Shown: positions 48,493-60,400 of the stretch, piece after piece
Layout of the letters: every line of letters starts with the position of its first letter
Numbering within the stretch: the first letter of the stretch is position 1
Assembly (NCBI RefSeq): GCF_014356525.2
Contig: NC_052505.1
Location: 19,633,318-19,697,317 of the forward strand
Source: Nilaparvata lugens
Lineage: Eukaryota > Arthropoda > Insecta > Hemiptera > Delphacidae
Length of the DNA: 64,000 nt
Reading direction: 5' to 3'
Program-made: the position numbers and the translations under genes
The notes under the pieces: generated by a model
Seen by the model: the letters and a program-made list of their open reading frames with translations, nothing else
Database searches by the model: none
Told to the model about the DNA's origin: nothing

Positions 48493-51400
48493 TCCTTACA
48501 AGGATTAGGCTTTATTGGCCTGCACCGGCATCCATTTCTTTCTTGGTCTTCCTATGCCTCGTTTTCCTTCGGGCTTGTACTCCCATGCTAATATTGAGAG
48601 CTTATTGGATGGCATTCTGAACTAGTAGTTCTGTGAACAGTAGACCTCACGTAGTATTCTCATCCACAAGCACCTGATTGAAACTTATGGAAATACAGCA
48701 ATAGACTGGCTTCTCCACCCATCTGTGTCAGCTGATTTATGATGAATAATTCTATAATCTGATTTTTCTCTTATATTGGCGTATGAAGGAGGCTCCTTTC
48801 TCCTTTTATATTATCCATGAAATGCGAAATTCCCAAAAACCTTGTATATACGTCGACGCGCAATTAAAAAAGGAACATACCTGTCAAATTTCATGGAAAT
48901 CTATTACCGCGTTTCGCCGTAAATACGCAACATATAAACATATAAACATTCAAACATCTAAACATTTAAACATTAAGAGAAATGCCAAACCGTCGAATTG
49001 AATCTTAGACCTCACTTCGCTCGGTCAATAAATGAGTAGACCAATTTTCCCGATATTTCTCCAGAATATCCAATACTTCAAAAATGAGTTCATCATAAGG
49101 ATGCACGCAGTAACAGTCAGCTTACTTTTGAATTAATATTAGAAATTGAGAGAGGTAAACATTTAGAGGATAGGGGCAATATTTGCAATGAAATCTGATT
49201 GAAGCTAGACTATAGGGGTTGACAGGCGAAGGGATTTGATTTGAAGAGCAGAAAGGAAAAAGACGGGACTGGTGGAGAGCTAATGTTTCAAAGAGAGGAT
49301 CAAAAGGTGGAAAAGTATTGAGGGCGCAACGGAGCTCAGGTTCGGAGAAGGGGAATGACGGAATATTTTGTAAAAGCATTTTGGCGCGTTACTTCTTTTA
49401 TTTGTCCGGACTTATAGCGCTAATTGACCAGGGTGGTAGATGGAAAAAATCTCGTTAAAGTTTTGAGCCAGAAAATGACAGACACTTATCAAGGTTCTGG
49501 ACTGTGTTTGTTGAGTGATGATCATTATCATGATGGCGGCATTAAATGCGGGTACACGCTACTTCATGGTGATGCTCCGTTTCTGACGCTCACCTGACGA
49601 TGTACGGTCGGGTGAAAGTTGAGCCTTGGTCTCAAACAACACATCACAATTTGAAACTTCTCATTGACATCCAAATATTCTTGTGAAAATGAAAATACAG
49701 GTGTTGAAAGCTCTGCATCATTTGGGCAACGTTTCAATTAGGCTAAACCTGAACGATATTAGGCTTGTGAAAATGAAAATACAGGTGTTAAAAGCTCTGC
49801 ATTATTAAGGCAACTTTTCAATCAGGCTAAACCTGAAGGATTTTAGGAATGTATCATTTCTAGTTTCTCAATAAACTAGACTCCAAGATTGTCTGTTGAA
49901 AAAAATGGAATTGGAGTTCAAGTGAAGCGAATTTCAAATTTTTCGAAAGATTGGAAAACTCGAGCTCTGTTGGAAGCTCAGATGATTATACAAGTTGAAT
50001 AATAATAGAAAATTGAGAATAAAAGTATTAAATAAGCCTCGAATATCCAACTGGATTTGAACTGTACCAAAATTCATGTCTGAATTGGAACAGTTCTGGC
50101 CATTCTCTAATTTCTCTCAAGGACTTCTGAAAGCACGTAAAAGGAACGCTATAGTGAGGTCCACGTTATAATGGCAGTGAAGAAAGATAGGAGAAAAACG
50201 TTGCCAAGTCTCTCCATTTTGCCACTGACTGTACACAGATGTTACTCAATTCATCCCATTAAATTTAATCTAATAATAATTATCATTTCCTTGATGAAAT
50301 AATCAATCTAATGTCAAATCAATCAAGAAAATATATTTTTTATAATTTGATTCAAAAATTTGCTTTCATAACTAAGTTCATATTTCTATTTTTATTCAAA
50401 CCTGAAATGGCGGCTAATTTAAAAAGCTGTGATACAACAATCTGAATTTCAAAACAACAGAAATTGAGTTATTTGGTAGGTATTCTATTTCAATTTCTTT
50501 TTAAAATAATAGAAAAATAGAAATCCTATTTAAAAATAAGTGATTTCAATAGATTAATTCTGAAATAACTTTTCAATATTATTTATACCGGTACGAGTAG
50601 GTCTAACCTATACGGGTAGGCTAACTGAAGCATGGATGAAGTCTAGTATGGTTAGTTATCAACTTTTAAAATGCTATTTCAGGTATTTTAATTTGTGTTT
50701 CCCATACGGTAATGTTTAAAAATTATATCATTGTTTTAAAAATACATTTTAAATCAATTATACGACTTGTGTACTCAAGTATTTTGATAGAATGAAGAAA
50801 AAAATGGCGGCTGAGAATTGTTTGTTCAGTTTTGTACAGTCACTGTCAAAAGTAAATATAAAATATTCTGGAAGATAGACAACATTGCAAAGCGAGAGAG
50901 AGATAGTGCTATCTGTTTTGTTATATGATAGAAAAGGACAGCAACAGTATTGTCAATCGTACACTGCCATTATAATGTGGACCTCACTATAGGATACGTT
51001 CACTTCTACACTCAACAGCAAGTCATCTTCGGCCGTAGATATTTCGGAAAAAATCTTAAAATAAATTGTTCATAGGACGCGTTCAGAATAGCAATATTCT
51101 ATTTATTGATCCCATTCTAATGATTTCTGATTCATTTTTGACTCAGATAATGCTTGAAGAAGCGTTCCAATTCTCAATCAACATTCTATATCAGAACCTA
51201 CTTTCCTTTGGTCTTCTGGTCTATTGTCGTATGAAATACACATTTCCGATTATAAATGTACCAACTATTATAGTTTTGTCAATTGATTAATTGAAAATGA
51301 AAAAGATGCATCAATCTTGACTAGTTTTGTTGATGATATTTCATTGAATCGAATCAATCTTGACTAGTTTTCTTGGTGATATTTTATTGACTTGTTTAGG

Positions 51401-54400
51401 AATGATCAATAAATACTGGTTTTTATAAGTATATAGGTGCGTACAGATTTACGCTCCGCGAACATGAACAATTCACTTTTTATCAGCTGATGCCAAGTTT
51501 TTTATATCTGTATCTTACCGTTTCTGTAAAAATACAGATATAAGCTGATTAAAAGTGAATTGCTTATGTTCGCGGCGCGTATATCTGTACGCACCTTAAG
51601 AGCTTCTGTGCTCGTGCATTGTAGATTAACAATCTTCACAGTTCCTTTGTTTTTCAAGCCTTCTATTGATTTATCTGAAGGAAGATTATAAACTCTAGTT
51701 ACAGAAAATTTCAAAAGAACCTCTTCGATGGAATTAAGAAAAGTTTTCTTAGGGAACGGCACTATGATACTAAAGTTAATAAAACAAAACTCAAACTGGA
51801 AAGTAGATAGACAAAGTTTGACAAAGATTTCTTTGCACTTGGATTATATCGGAGCTGAAACTTTTCAATTTCCGTCATAGTATCTTTTTCACACTTTATT
51901 CGATCCGTACAATTTTGCAGACTTCGCCTTCCACGCGATGTTTGCGCTCGCAAGAAGTAAAGAAGGAAAAGGTTAAAGAGAGGAGACAAACGAGGGCGGG
52001 GGAAGAAGCCTTTTTAATTGGTATGCAAAGAAAGTGGGTTCGACGAATCAGCCGGGCACTGAGCCAATATTGATCTACCCTGATTGCCAGAGTCAACCTG
52101 GCGGAGCATTCCTCTTTGTAGCTGACAACTCGGATGAACGGGAGAGGAAGCAAGGAGCACGAATGACGATAAAAGAAAAGAGCGATTGGGGATGGGAGAT
52201 GCTCTTTTCCACGTTTGTTGGTTAAGTGACGTGAAGTACCCCTTTTCATTAAAATGCTGCTGAATACGGTAAAGGGTGGAGTTGTGGAAAAAGGGTTGTC
52301 GTACTTGTATTGAGATGTTGGAAAATAATTTATTCTCACCAGATATTCATTGTTTTTGAGTGAGTGAGAATGAATGAGGAATTGCTGAATTTAGTCCACC
52401 GATTACAAGTAGAAAATAATGGGAGATGAATGATAGGTAATCTTCATATTATATTCCTCTCAGACTCATTCATGGGAAGAAGTCTGAAACAGTTATTGAA
52501 CAGAACTTATCCCAATCTCAGAAACGATTGAATCATGGCCGGATTCCTTTTTACATAAAGGCTATAGAAAAATCGCCTCATATCAAGAATTTACTGACCA
52601 TTCAGGCATGCTGGTTGAGTGTTAGCTGGTTGATTCATTTAACAACTGGAAATTTGAGTAGCATGTACCTAGCAGATAACGTTACTTGTAATTTATATCA
52701 GTCTCTGAATGAATTAGTAGATAAAAAGGGAATTATCAGAATAAAAAGGTTTTCGTCTCTCTTAGGGTGATGTGGAAAGCAAATAGGGACCAGTTGTCTC
52801 AAAAAATTAAATTTGAGATATCATTCCTCCTCACTAAAGGATACTATAAAGAACAATTAAAAAAAAATCAGATTGATATCTTGAAAAATGACTGAGTTAT
52901 GCCTATTCAAACATAAAAACAGGGCAATTTTATAACTCCATAACGACAACTGTTCCCTTCTCTGCAACATTATAATTATGTGTTCATATAATCGACTGTT
53001 CATATTATCGACGAAAAAGTCGACTTTTGAATCGATTCTGATCAACAAAGGAGATGTTACTGCATGATAATCGATTGAAAACTCGAAATCGATATTTTTG
53101 ACCCTAGTCTCTATTATTGTCTGCCCTGAACATTTTACTCTTCCGACAACTGGTCCCTTTTCGCTTTCCACATCAGAGTGGTACCCTCAATACTGATAAT
53201 GCTGAACTGTGACTGCCCAAATCAAGATGCCAAAGATGCAAGTGATACCGTATGATTAGCTGATCCAAGATATTGGATTCCAATTGATGTAAACGAATGT
53301 ACCTGTGAATAGTGAGGTTCAACTTATAATGACAGTATTTTATTGAAATTGATGTTGCTTCCCTTGTCTACCATTTGACAAAGCAGAGAGCGCTATCCTT
53401 TTCTAGCTCTGCAACGTTGCCAAATCTTTTATTGACAATTAAAAATGTAATCAATTAACAAAATGTGCAAAATGAATTATGAAAATGTATTATTTAGTCA
53501 TTGAAAAATATATTTTCTTGACAGATAGAATTGATTATTCTAAACAAGAATGAACAGTTGATATAACATTAGATATACCGGTACCAGCTATCCTCTATAG
53601 AATTCAATTCAATTCAATTCAATTTCTTTATTCCAATACAAAAACAATGTACAATATAGAACAGAATAATAATTATGGAATAATTAAGGCAGTGGCAAGA
53701 CTGTTCTCCTATACATTTTCATACATTTTTCACCTATACATTCATACATTGTTGTCCTATACATTTTTCTACACTGCTATTATAACGTCGACCTCACTTT
53801 AGAATGCAATGTAAACGAGAAAAAAGCATTGGTGTAAACGAGCCATAGATTCATGCGAAGAGGCACTCAGAATATACAACAATTATTCAAAGTACAAAAG
53901 ATATTCAAGAAATTTAGTTGCTGGAGATTGGTTGAACAAGACTCCGATTGTGACAGAGTTCGAACGACAATCTTTCCAGAAAGATAGAGGGGGCAAGCAA
54001 ATTGGATTCTTTTGAATGACTGAAATTTGTGGTCTGAGATCGTCTCTCGTCTGCCTGACGAGGTGGGAGAAGTGATACCTTGGTCTTTTATCCATCTTTC
54101 ATCGTTTATCGACTCAGAGTCCAGATGTGTTTTATGGCCTCGTTTCACATGCGTACACAATGGTCTCCACCAGACAGTAACGGCCATTGCTTTGTGATAC
54201 TTCGCTTCTCTATTCACACTCTCCTCTGCATTACAATCGACGATTCATAATCTCATCTGATGTCCCGTGGCTCTTTGATTTATATTGGACGTCTCCCTAT
54301 TCCATCAATTTCTGTGAGACCGAAAAATACATCAAATCTCCGCAAAAACCAGAAATTGTCGATTGTGAAGTAAGATTCTATTCCACCCGTTTGCGCTGCA

Positions 54401-57400
54401 TTGTAATTGATTCCATATTAATTTTTATTCCCATACAACAATCAATTGAAAATCATCTATTGTAATGAAAGCTTTAGTCCAAGCGTTTTGATACTTCTTA
54501 ACTGATTCCATATTCCAATTTTCAGATAACAAACAATTGAAAAATCGATGTAAAGAAAGCTTCTATTCCACGCGTTTTGATACTTTGTAACTGATTTTAT
54601 ATATCAATTTCGATATGAAAATCAATTGAAAAACATACCAGAACGTATTAGTTTGTTCTAGAAACATGATAAGTGAATCAATCATACAAATAAATCAATT
54701 GATGCTTTGAGACTTGAAGAGTTTGAAAAAACTCGGATTAACCCTTTGAGCTCCAACTAAGCAGTTGCTGACATACACCTAAATCTATAGGAGTGGCTAA
54801 AAACGTTTGTTCGTATCCGGGTTTGAACCCATGACCCCAAGGCTGCTACGTAAGCTCTATATCCACTACACCACAAATCGCTCCAACCTTGGAATATTTA
54901 ACCTGAGTAAAGATATTGTAAGCTTGAGTTAATCATTCAATCGAGTTAAACAGTGACAATATGTTTTACCACAGAGAAAATATAGCATAGAAAGATAGCC
55001 AACGCTATAGATCGTTCATATTTCAAATTTGAAGCCGATTTTTTGTTAACTCAAGCCGATTACTGTCGACTACTGTCTGTTGGCCGGGTGAGATTGTGAG
55101 AACAGCACGGTGAGACTATCAGCGTCATATAGAAAAACCTAATAGGTCTAACGGATAGAGTTAACAGTGAAATTTGGAACTTAAACGCCCTATAACATGA
55201 GATATCTTCTTATACTATATTTTCTCTATGGTTCTACACAATACTGTTCTATAACATTTGAAGAGAAAAGTGAGATCTCTGTGAAAGTGACTCCCAACTC
55301 TAACCTATAAAATGGGATATCTTCTTATACTATCTTTTCTCTATGGTTCTACTCAATACTGTTCTATAACTTTTGAAGAGAATAGAGCGAGATCTCTAAA
55401 AGTGACTCCTAACTCTAATCTCAAAATATCAAATATTTTGTTCAAAGAAATAAGAAAAGTTCATCAATGGCTCACCGTGTTTGTTCATGGCAGACTGAAA
55501 GCACTTCAAAGCAGCGACCACATGTATTACACAATAATGTTTCATAACATTTGAATATTTCGAAAAGATAAGAGTGCGATCTCTGTGAGAGAGACTCTCA
55601 ATTCTCATCTACGAGTACTAAATATCTTGTTGAATAATTTGAAGCGAAAAGAAAGAGATCTCTGTGGAAATGACTCCCAACTCTCATCCACAAGTATAAA
55701 ATACTATTATCAAATATTTTTTTGTTCCAAGGAATGAGAGAAGTATATCAGTCACTCACCGTCTTTGTTCATGGCTGACTGAAAGCACTTGTTGAGACGA
55801 CAAGCTCTGCACTGGTTGCGGTGGGTCTTATCAATTGGACAGCGGCCTTTCAACTCACCCTGTGCTTTGCAAGTGTACACACGGTTCCTGTGAATGCTTC
55901 TCTTGAAAAATCCCGAACAACCTACAAAAAATACGAGAAACACATTGACAAGAGTCAGTCTCACATGTGCAGCAGGAAATCACACTAGAGAAATGTTTGC
56001 AAGCATATTTAATAAGCTTGAAAAGAGTTTTCCAGAGATATATTCTGAAGGAAAATGAATCTTAAATCTGGAAATGGCATTAGTAGCCGAAAAATGTAGT
56101 GACAAAATAATTTATAAGGGTACTCAGATTAATATTTTTTTTTTATCTTTCTTGGAAAGTTTGGAACAGCCTGCACACAATTACCAGGAACTCAAAGACA
56201 GAGGTCAGTCATACATGATTAAGAGAGAATCACACTAGAGTATGTAAGCGTATTCAATGAGCTTGAAAAGAGTTTTCCAGAGATATATTCTGAAGGAAAA
56301 TGGATCTTAAATCTGAAAATGGCATTAGTAGCCTAAAATGTAGTGACAAAATAATTTATAAGGGTACTCAGATTAATATTTTTATTTATCTTTCTTGTTT
56401 CTTGGAAAGTTTGGAACGGCCTGCACACAATTACCAGAAACTCAAAGACGGACGTCAGTCATACATGATTGAGAGAGAATCGCACTGGAGCAATGCATGC
56501 AAGCATATTCAATGAGCTTGAAAAGAGTTTTCAATGAAATATTATAAAGGAAAATGCTTGGAAATTGTTTTATGTATGCTATGATGTAAGTGGAGTAACA
56601 TCAAGTCAACAAATGCCTTTATAAACAAATAATTTGTTTGGATTCTTACCGTCACAACTGTAGATCCCGTAGTGTTTACCGGAACTTCTGTCGCCACAGA
56701 CTTTGCAAGGAATATCTAGCAGTCTGTCACCTGGAAATAATAGTATTATTGATGTGCTGCCTGATGAATCTCAAAAAAGAAAAAATGTAGATGTATCTGA
56801 TAAAGGTTGGAAGGGAATCGTATCGAATTAGCAATATACAAACTATACATGAGCGGTCCTTTAGGCATTGAGTGAATTCATTCATCTCTTCAATTAATGG
56901 AGTAAATGGTAATGAGCTTCCTGTAGACTTTGGGGTGATACAGGGAAGCACTCTCGGGCCCTTACTATTTCTCATATATATTTCAATAACATTTCCAGAT
57001 TAAATTTACATGGGAGGCTATTTCTTTTTGCGGATGACACTTTAAATTTTGTTGAAGGGAGAACTTGGGAGGAGGCTCGTGTTAGAGGTGAGTCTGACCT
57101 AAGATCTATCAAGAAATGGTTGGATCAGAATACCCTCAGAGAGATTTTTGCCTTCAGAGAGATTTTTTTTCTGTTCTGTCATGCTTGTCTGTTTTGCTTT
57201 TCCTAACTTGAATTTGTTATTTAAATTGTAGCCTTCCTCGCTATTTTTTGGTTTTCATCATTTACATTACATTTATTACATTTATTACATTCCTTAATCA
57301 CAACATCAAATTAATGATTGGGAGAGAATCAACAGGATAAACCCAAAAACTGTTCCTCTCCCTAATTTTGATAAAAATAGTTCAAATGAGGTTATGAAAA

Positions 57401-60400
57401 CACTCTTATAAAGATCACAAAAATTTACAGTCCAAATACACATTATACTAAAAAATTTGTATCTTGGTTGATCAGAAAGATGAAACAAATTATTATTACA
57501 CTTGAAAATGCATTAATAAATTGAAAAATATTAAAAAACTTGATAAATTTGTAGCCAGAAAAATCACAAAAACATTCACTATCAGCATATGATCGTACTC
57601 TTTTATAAATTTAAAGCTATTTATAATTTAGTTTTCCACTTTTTTCATCCCTTCTTAATGCATGGGGATTATAGATTCATCATTGAAAATTATTTTAATG
57701 TAGTTTAGATCTCTAATAAAAATTTAGATCTCTCTTCATAATTATAGATATAACGCATATTGTTATGATAACTCGAGCTTACGCACAGGCCTTTGTTGCC
57801 TATGTAAGCTCTTTCCTATCTGATACAAGAATTTTTTACAAGAATAAATTCGTGATAGCTCAAGAGTTTTATTGTTTAGTATAGTTCTATATTTTGTTGT
57901 TTGTTTTTAGTAAGTATATTATATCGTTTATTGAATGTATAGACTTTATTGCTCAAGATTCTATGTAACTGCTTTGAATTGTATTCAGAAGGAAAAAATA
58001 AATTGAATTGGTTTGAATCTTATTTTCTGTCATGCTTGACGCAAATTTCATGAAACTCTATCGAGTAGGAATGATCCTATTCAACATGAAATGATTTAGG
58101 CTTGTCGTAAATTCAGACGCAACACGACGTGACATGATATGGCGTTAGTCTGCTAGATGAGTTGATATCATAGGCTCAACATCGAGTAAATCCAATCATC
58201 TTTTATCTACGGTTGTCTTGTTGCAAATTTCATGAAATTCTATCGAGTAGGAATGATCCTATCCATCATAAAATGATTCAAGCTTGTCGCAAATTGATAC
58301 GCAACATGACGTGACATGACTTGATATTAGTCTGCTAGATGAGTTGATATCATAGGCTCAACATCGAGTAAATCCAATCATCTTTTATCTACGGTTGTCT
58401 TGTTGCAAATTTCATGAAATTCTATCGAGTAGGAATGATCCTATTCAACATGAAATGATTTAGGCTTGTCGTAAATTCAGACGCAACACGACGTGACATG
58501 ATATGGCGTTAGTCTGCTAGATGAGTTGATATCATAGGCTCAACATCGAGTAAATCCAATCATCTTTTATCTACGGTTGTCTTGTTGCAAATTTCATGAA
58601 ATTCTATCGAGTAGGAATGATCCTATTCAACATGAAATGATTTAGGCTTGTTGTAAATTCAGACGCAACACGACGTGACATGATATGGCGTTAGTCTGCT
58701 AGATGAGTTGATATTATATGCTCAACATCGAGTGAATTCAATTATCTCTTATCTACGGTTCAGAAGGAAATCTATTCAGAAGGAAAAAATAAATTGAATT
58801 GGTTTGAATCTTATTTTTTGTCATGCTTGACGCAAATTTCATGAAATTCTATCGAGTAGGAATGATCCTATCCATCATAAAATGATTCAAGCTTGTCGCA
58901 AATTGATACGCAACATGACGTGACATGACTTGATATTAGTCTGCTAGATGAGTTGATATCATATGCTAATGTTCACACGTGCTACCTTCGTCTCAATGTG
59001 AACATTGTGGTACTTGGAAATGTGAAAATGACATATAACATAGCTACATTTTTGGACTGTTGTATGAATTAGAATTGGAACCGTTTTAGGATTTAGACTG
59101 TGGTACATTTCTAGAAGTTGTGTAATTCTGAATGATTAGATGAATAATTTAACATTATAGTAAGATTTTATGATATATAACTCATCCAGCAGACTCACGT
59201 CACGTCATGTCACGTAGCGGCCCGTCTCAATTTACGACGAACCTAAATCATTCCATGTTGAATGGGATCTTTCCCACTTGATAAATGACCTCATGATATC
59301 TGGAAGTTTTCTTACATTTCGTTCAAATGGAGGACGAAGTATTTCAAGATGAGAAGGATACTTTAGAGTAGCGTGTGATGGGAGGAAATATATTTAGCAA
59401 GAAGGAATGAGTATAACTTGGTAACAGTTTCGAGTGACTGGTGACGTGGAGAGTTGGGCGTGACGGAGAAATGGCCGAAGGGACTTTGTCGGGAACACGC
59501 ATTTTATTTATCAAAAGATGAGAGAGAGAGAGAGAGTGGAAGAGAGAGAGAGGTGAGCGAGGAAGCGGGGAAATTTGATAAAGATTTATCCGGGGCGGAG
59601 ATCTGTGGCTGGAGGGTGAGAAGTGAAATTGTGGTGGCAAACCGATGGGTGTGGAGGGGCGAGAGGGGAATAGAGAGAATCCATTAACTGATATCTCTAG
59701 GCGCCATTCCATTTCATACGCCGCAGAGATTGCAGCCCGGGGCCGGACGAGCTTCCTAACTAACCAGCTCGGCGGGTTCAGTTCAGAAAGTCTTACCTAT
59801 CCCATCAACCCCCCAAACCCCTACCCCTCCGCCCACTCTCTTACCAAACCACCTCACAAATTCAACCCCCCCTACCATCCAACAACTTCTAACAATTGAA
59901 TTCACAGCTGACGCCTCTATTCATTCATCGACCAGTCACAAGATATGCTCTCAGATCTTCATCAAGTGACTGCGAGGTTTAATAATCTTCTCATAAATAT
60001 TAATCTGGTGAATTCAATGTAATTTGAAGAATATAACTGATCATATGGACAAATTGTTTCTCCGAATATTTTGTGGAAAGGTACCGAAAGAAGAAGAAGA
60101 AGGTTAGGGTGTAACAGTTCAAATCAAGGGTGTAAGGTACTCCTGGATTAAGGTGTAAGTAATTGTGGATCGGTTGCACAAAAGCCTGTCAAGTTCTAAT
60201 CATGAAGCTTTTTTTTTGGAAGAAAGCTTTCATGATTGGTTCCCATGACATTTAATCATGATTAAAATTCAACAGACATTTGTGCAACCGGGCCTACAAA
60301 TTTTAATGCTGATATGATTTTGTTCTGAAATTAAGATCTTCAACCAAGCTGAGTGAATTAGTTTTTTTGATTTGAATGGTGATTTGTTGACAATGAATTA

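Noticed and set aside
51896..52339. 147-codon minus-strand frame as the missing dsf hinge exon
   Set aside because: The translation has no Gln/His/Pro-rich hinge character, lacks the expected VQHERGPR-like start, and no phase-1 acceptor was found.
53867..54217. 116-codon minus-strand frame
   Set aside because: Low-complexity translation without family features; surrounded by transposons.
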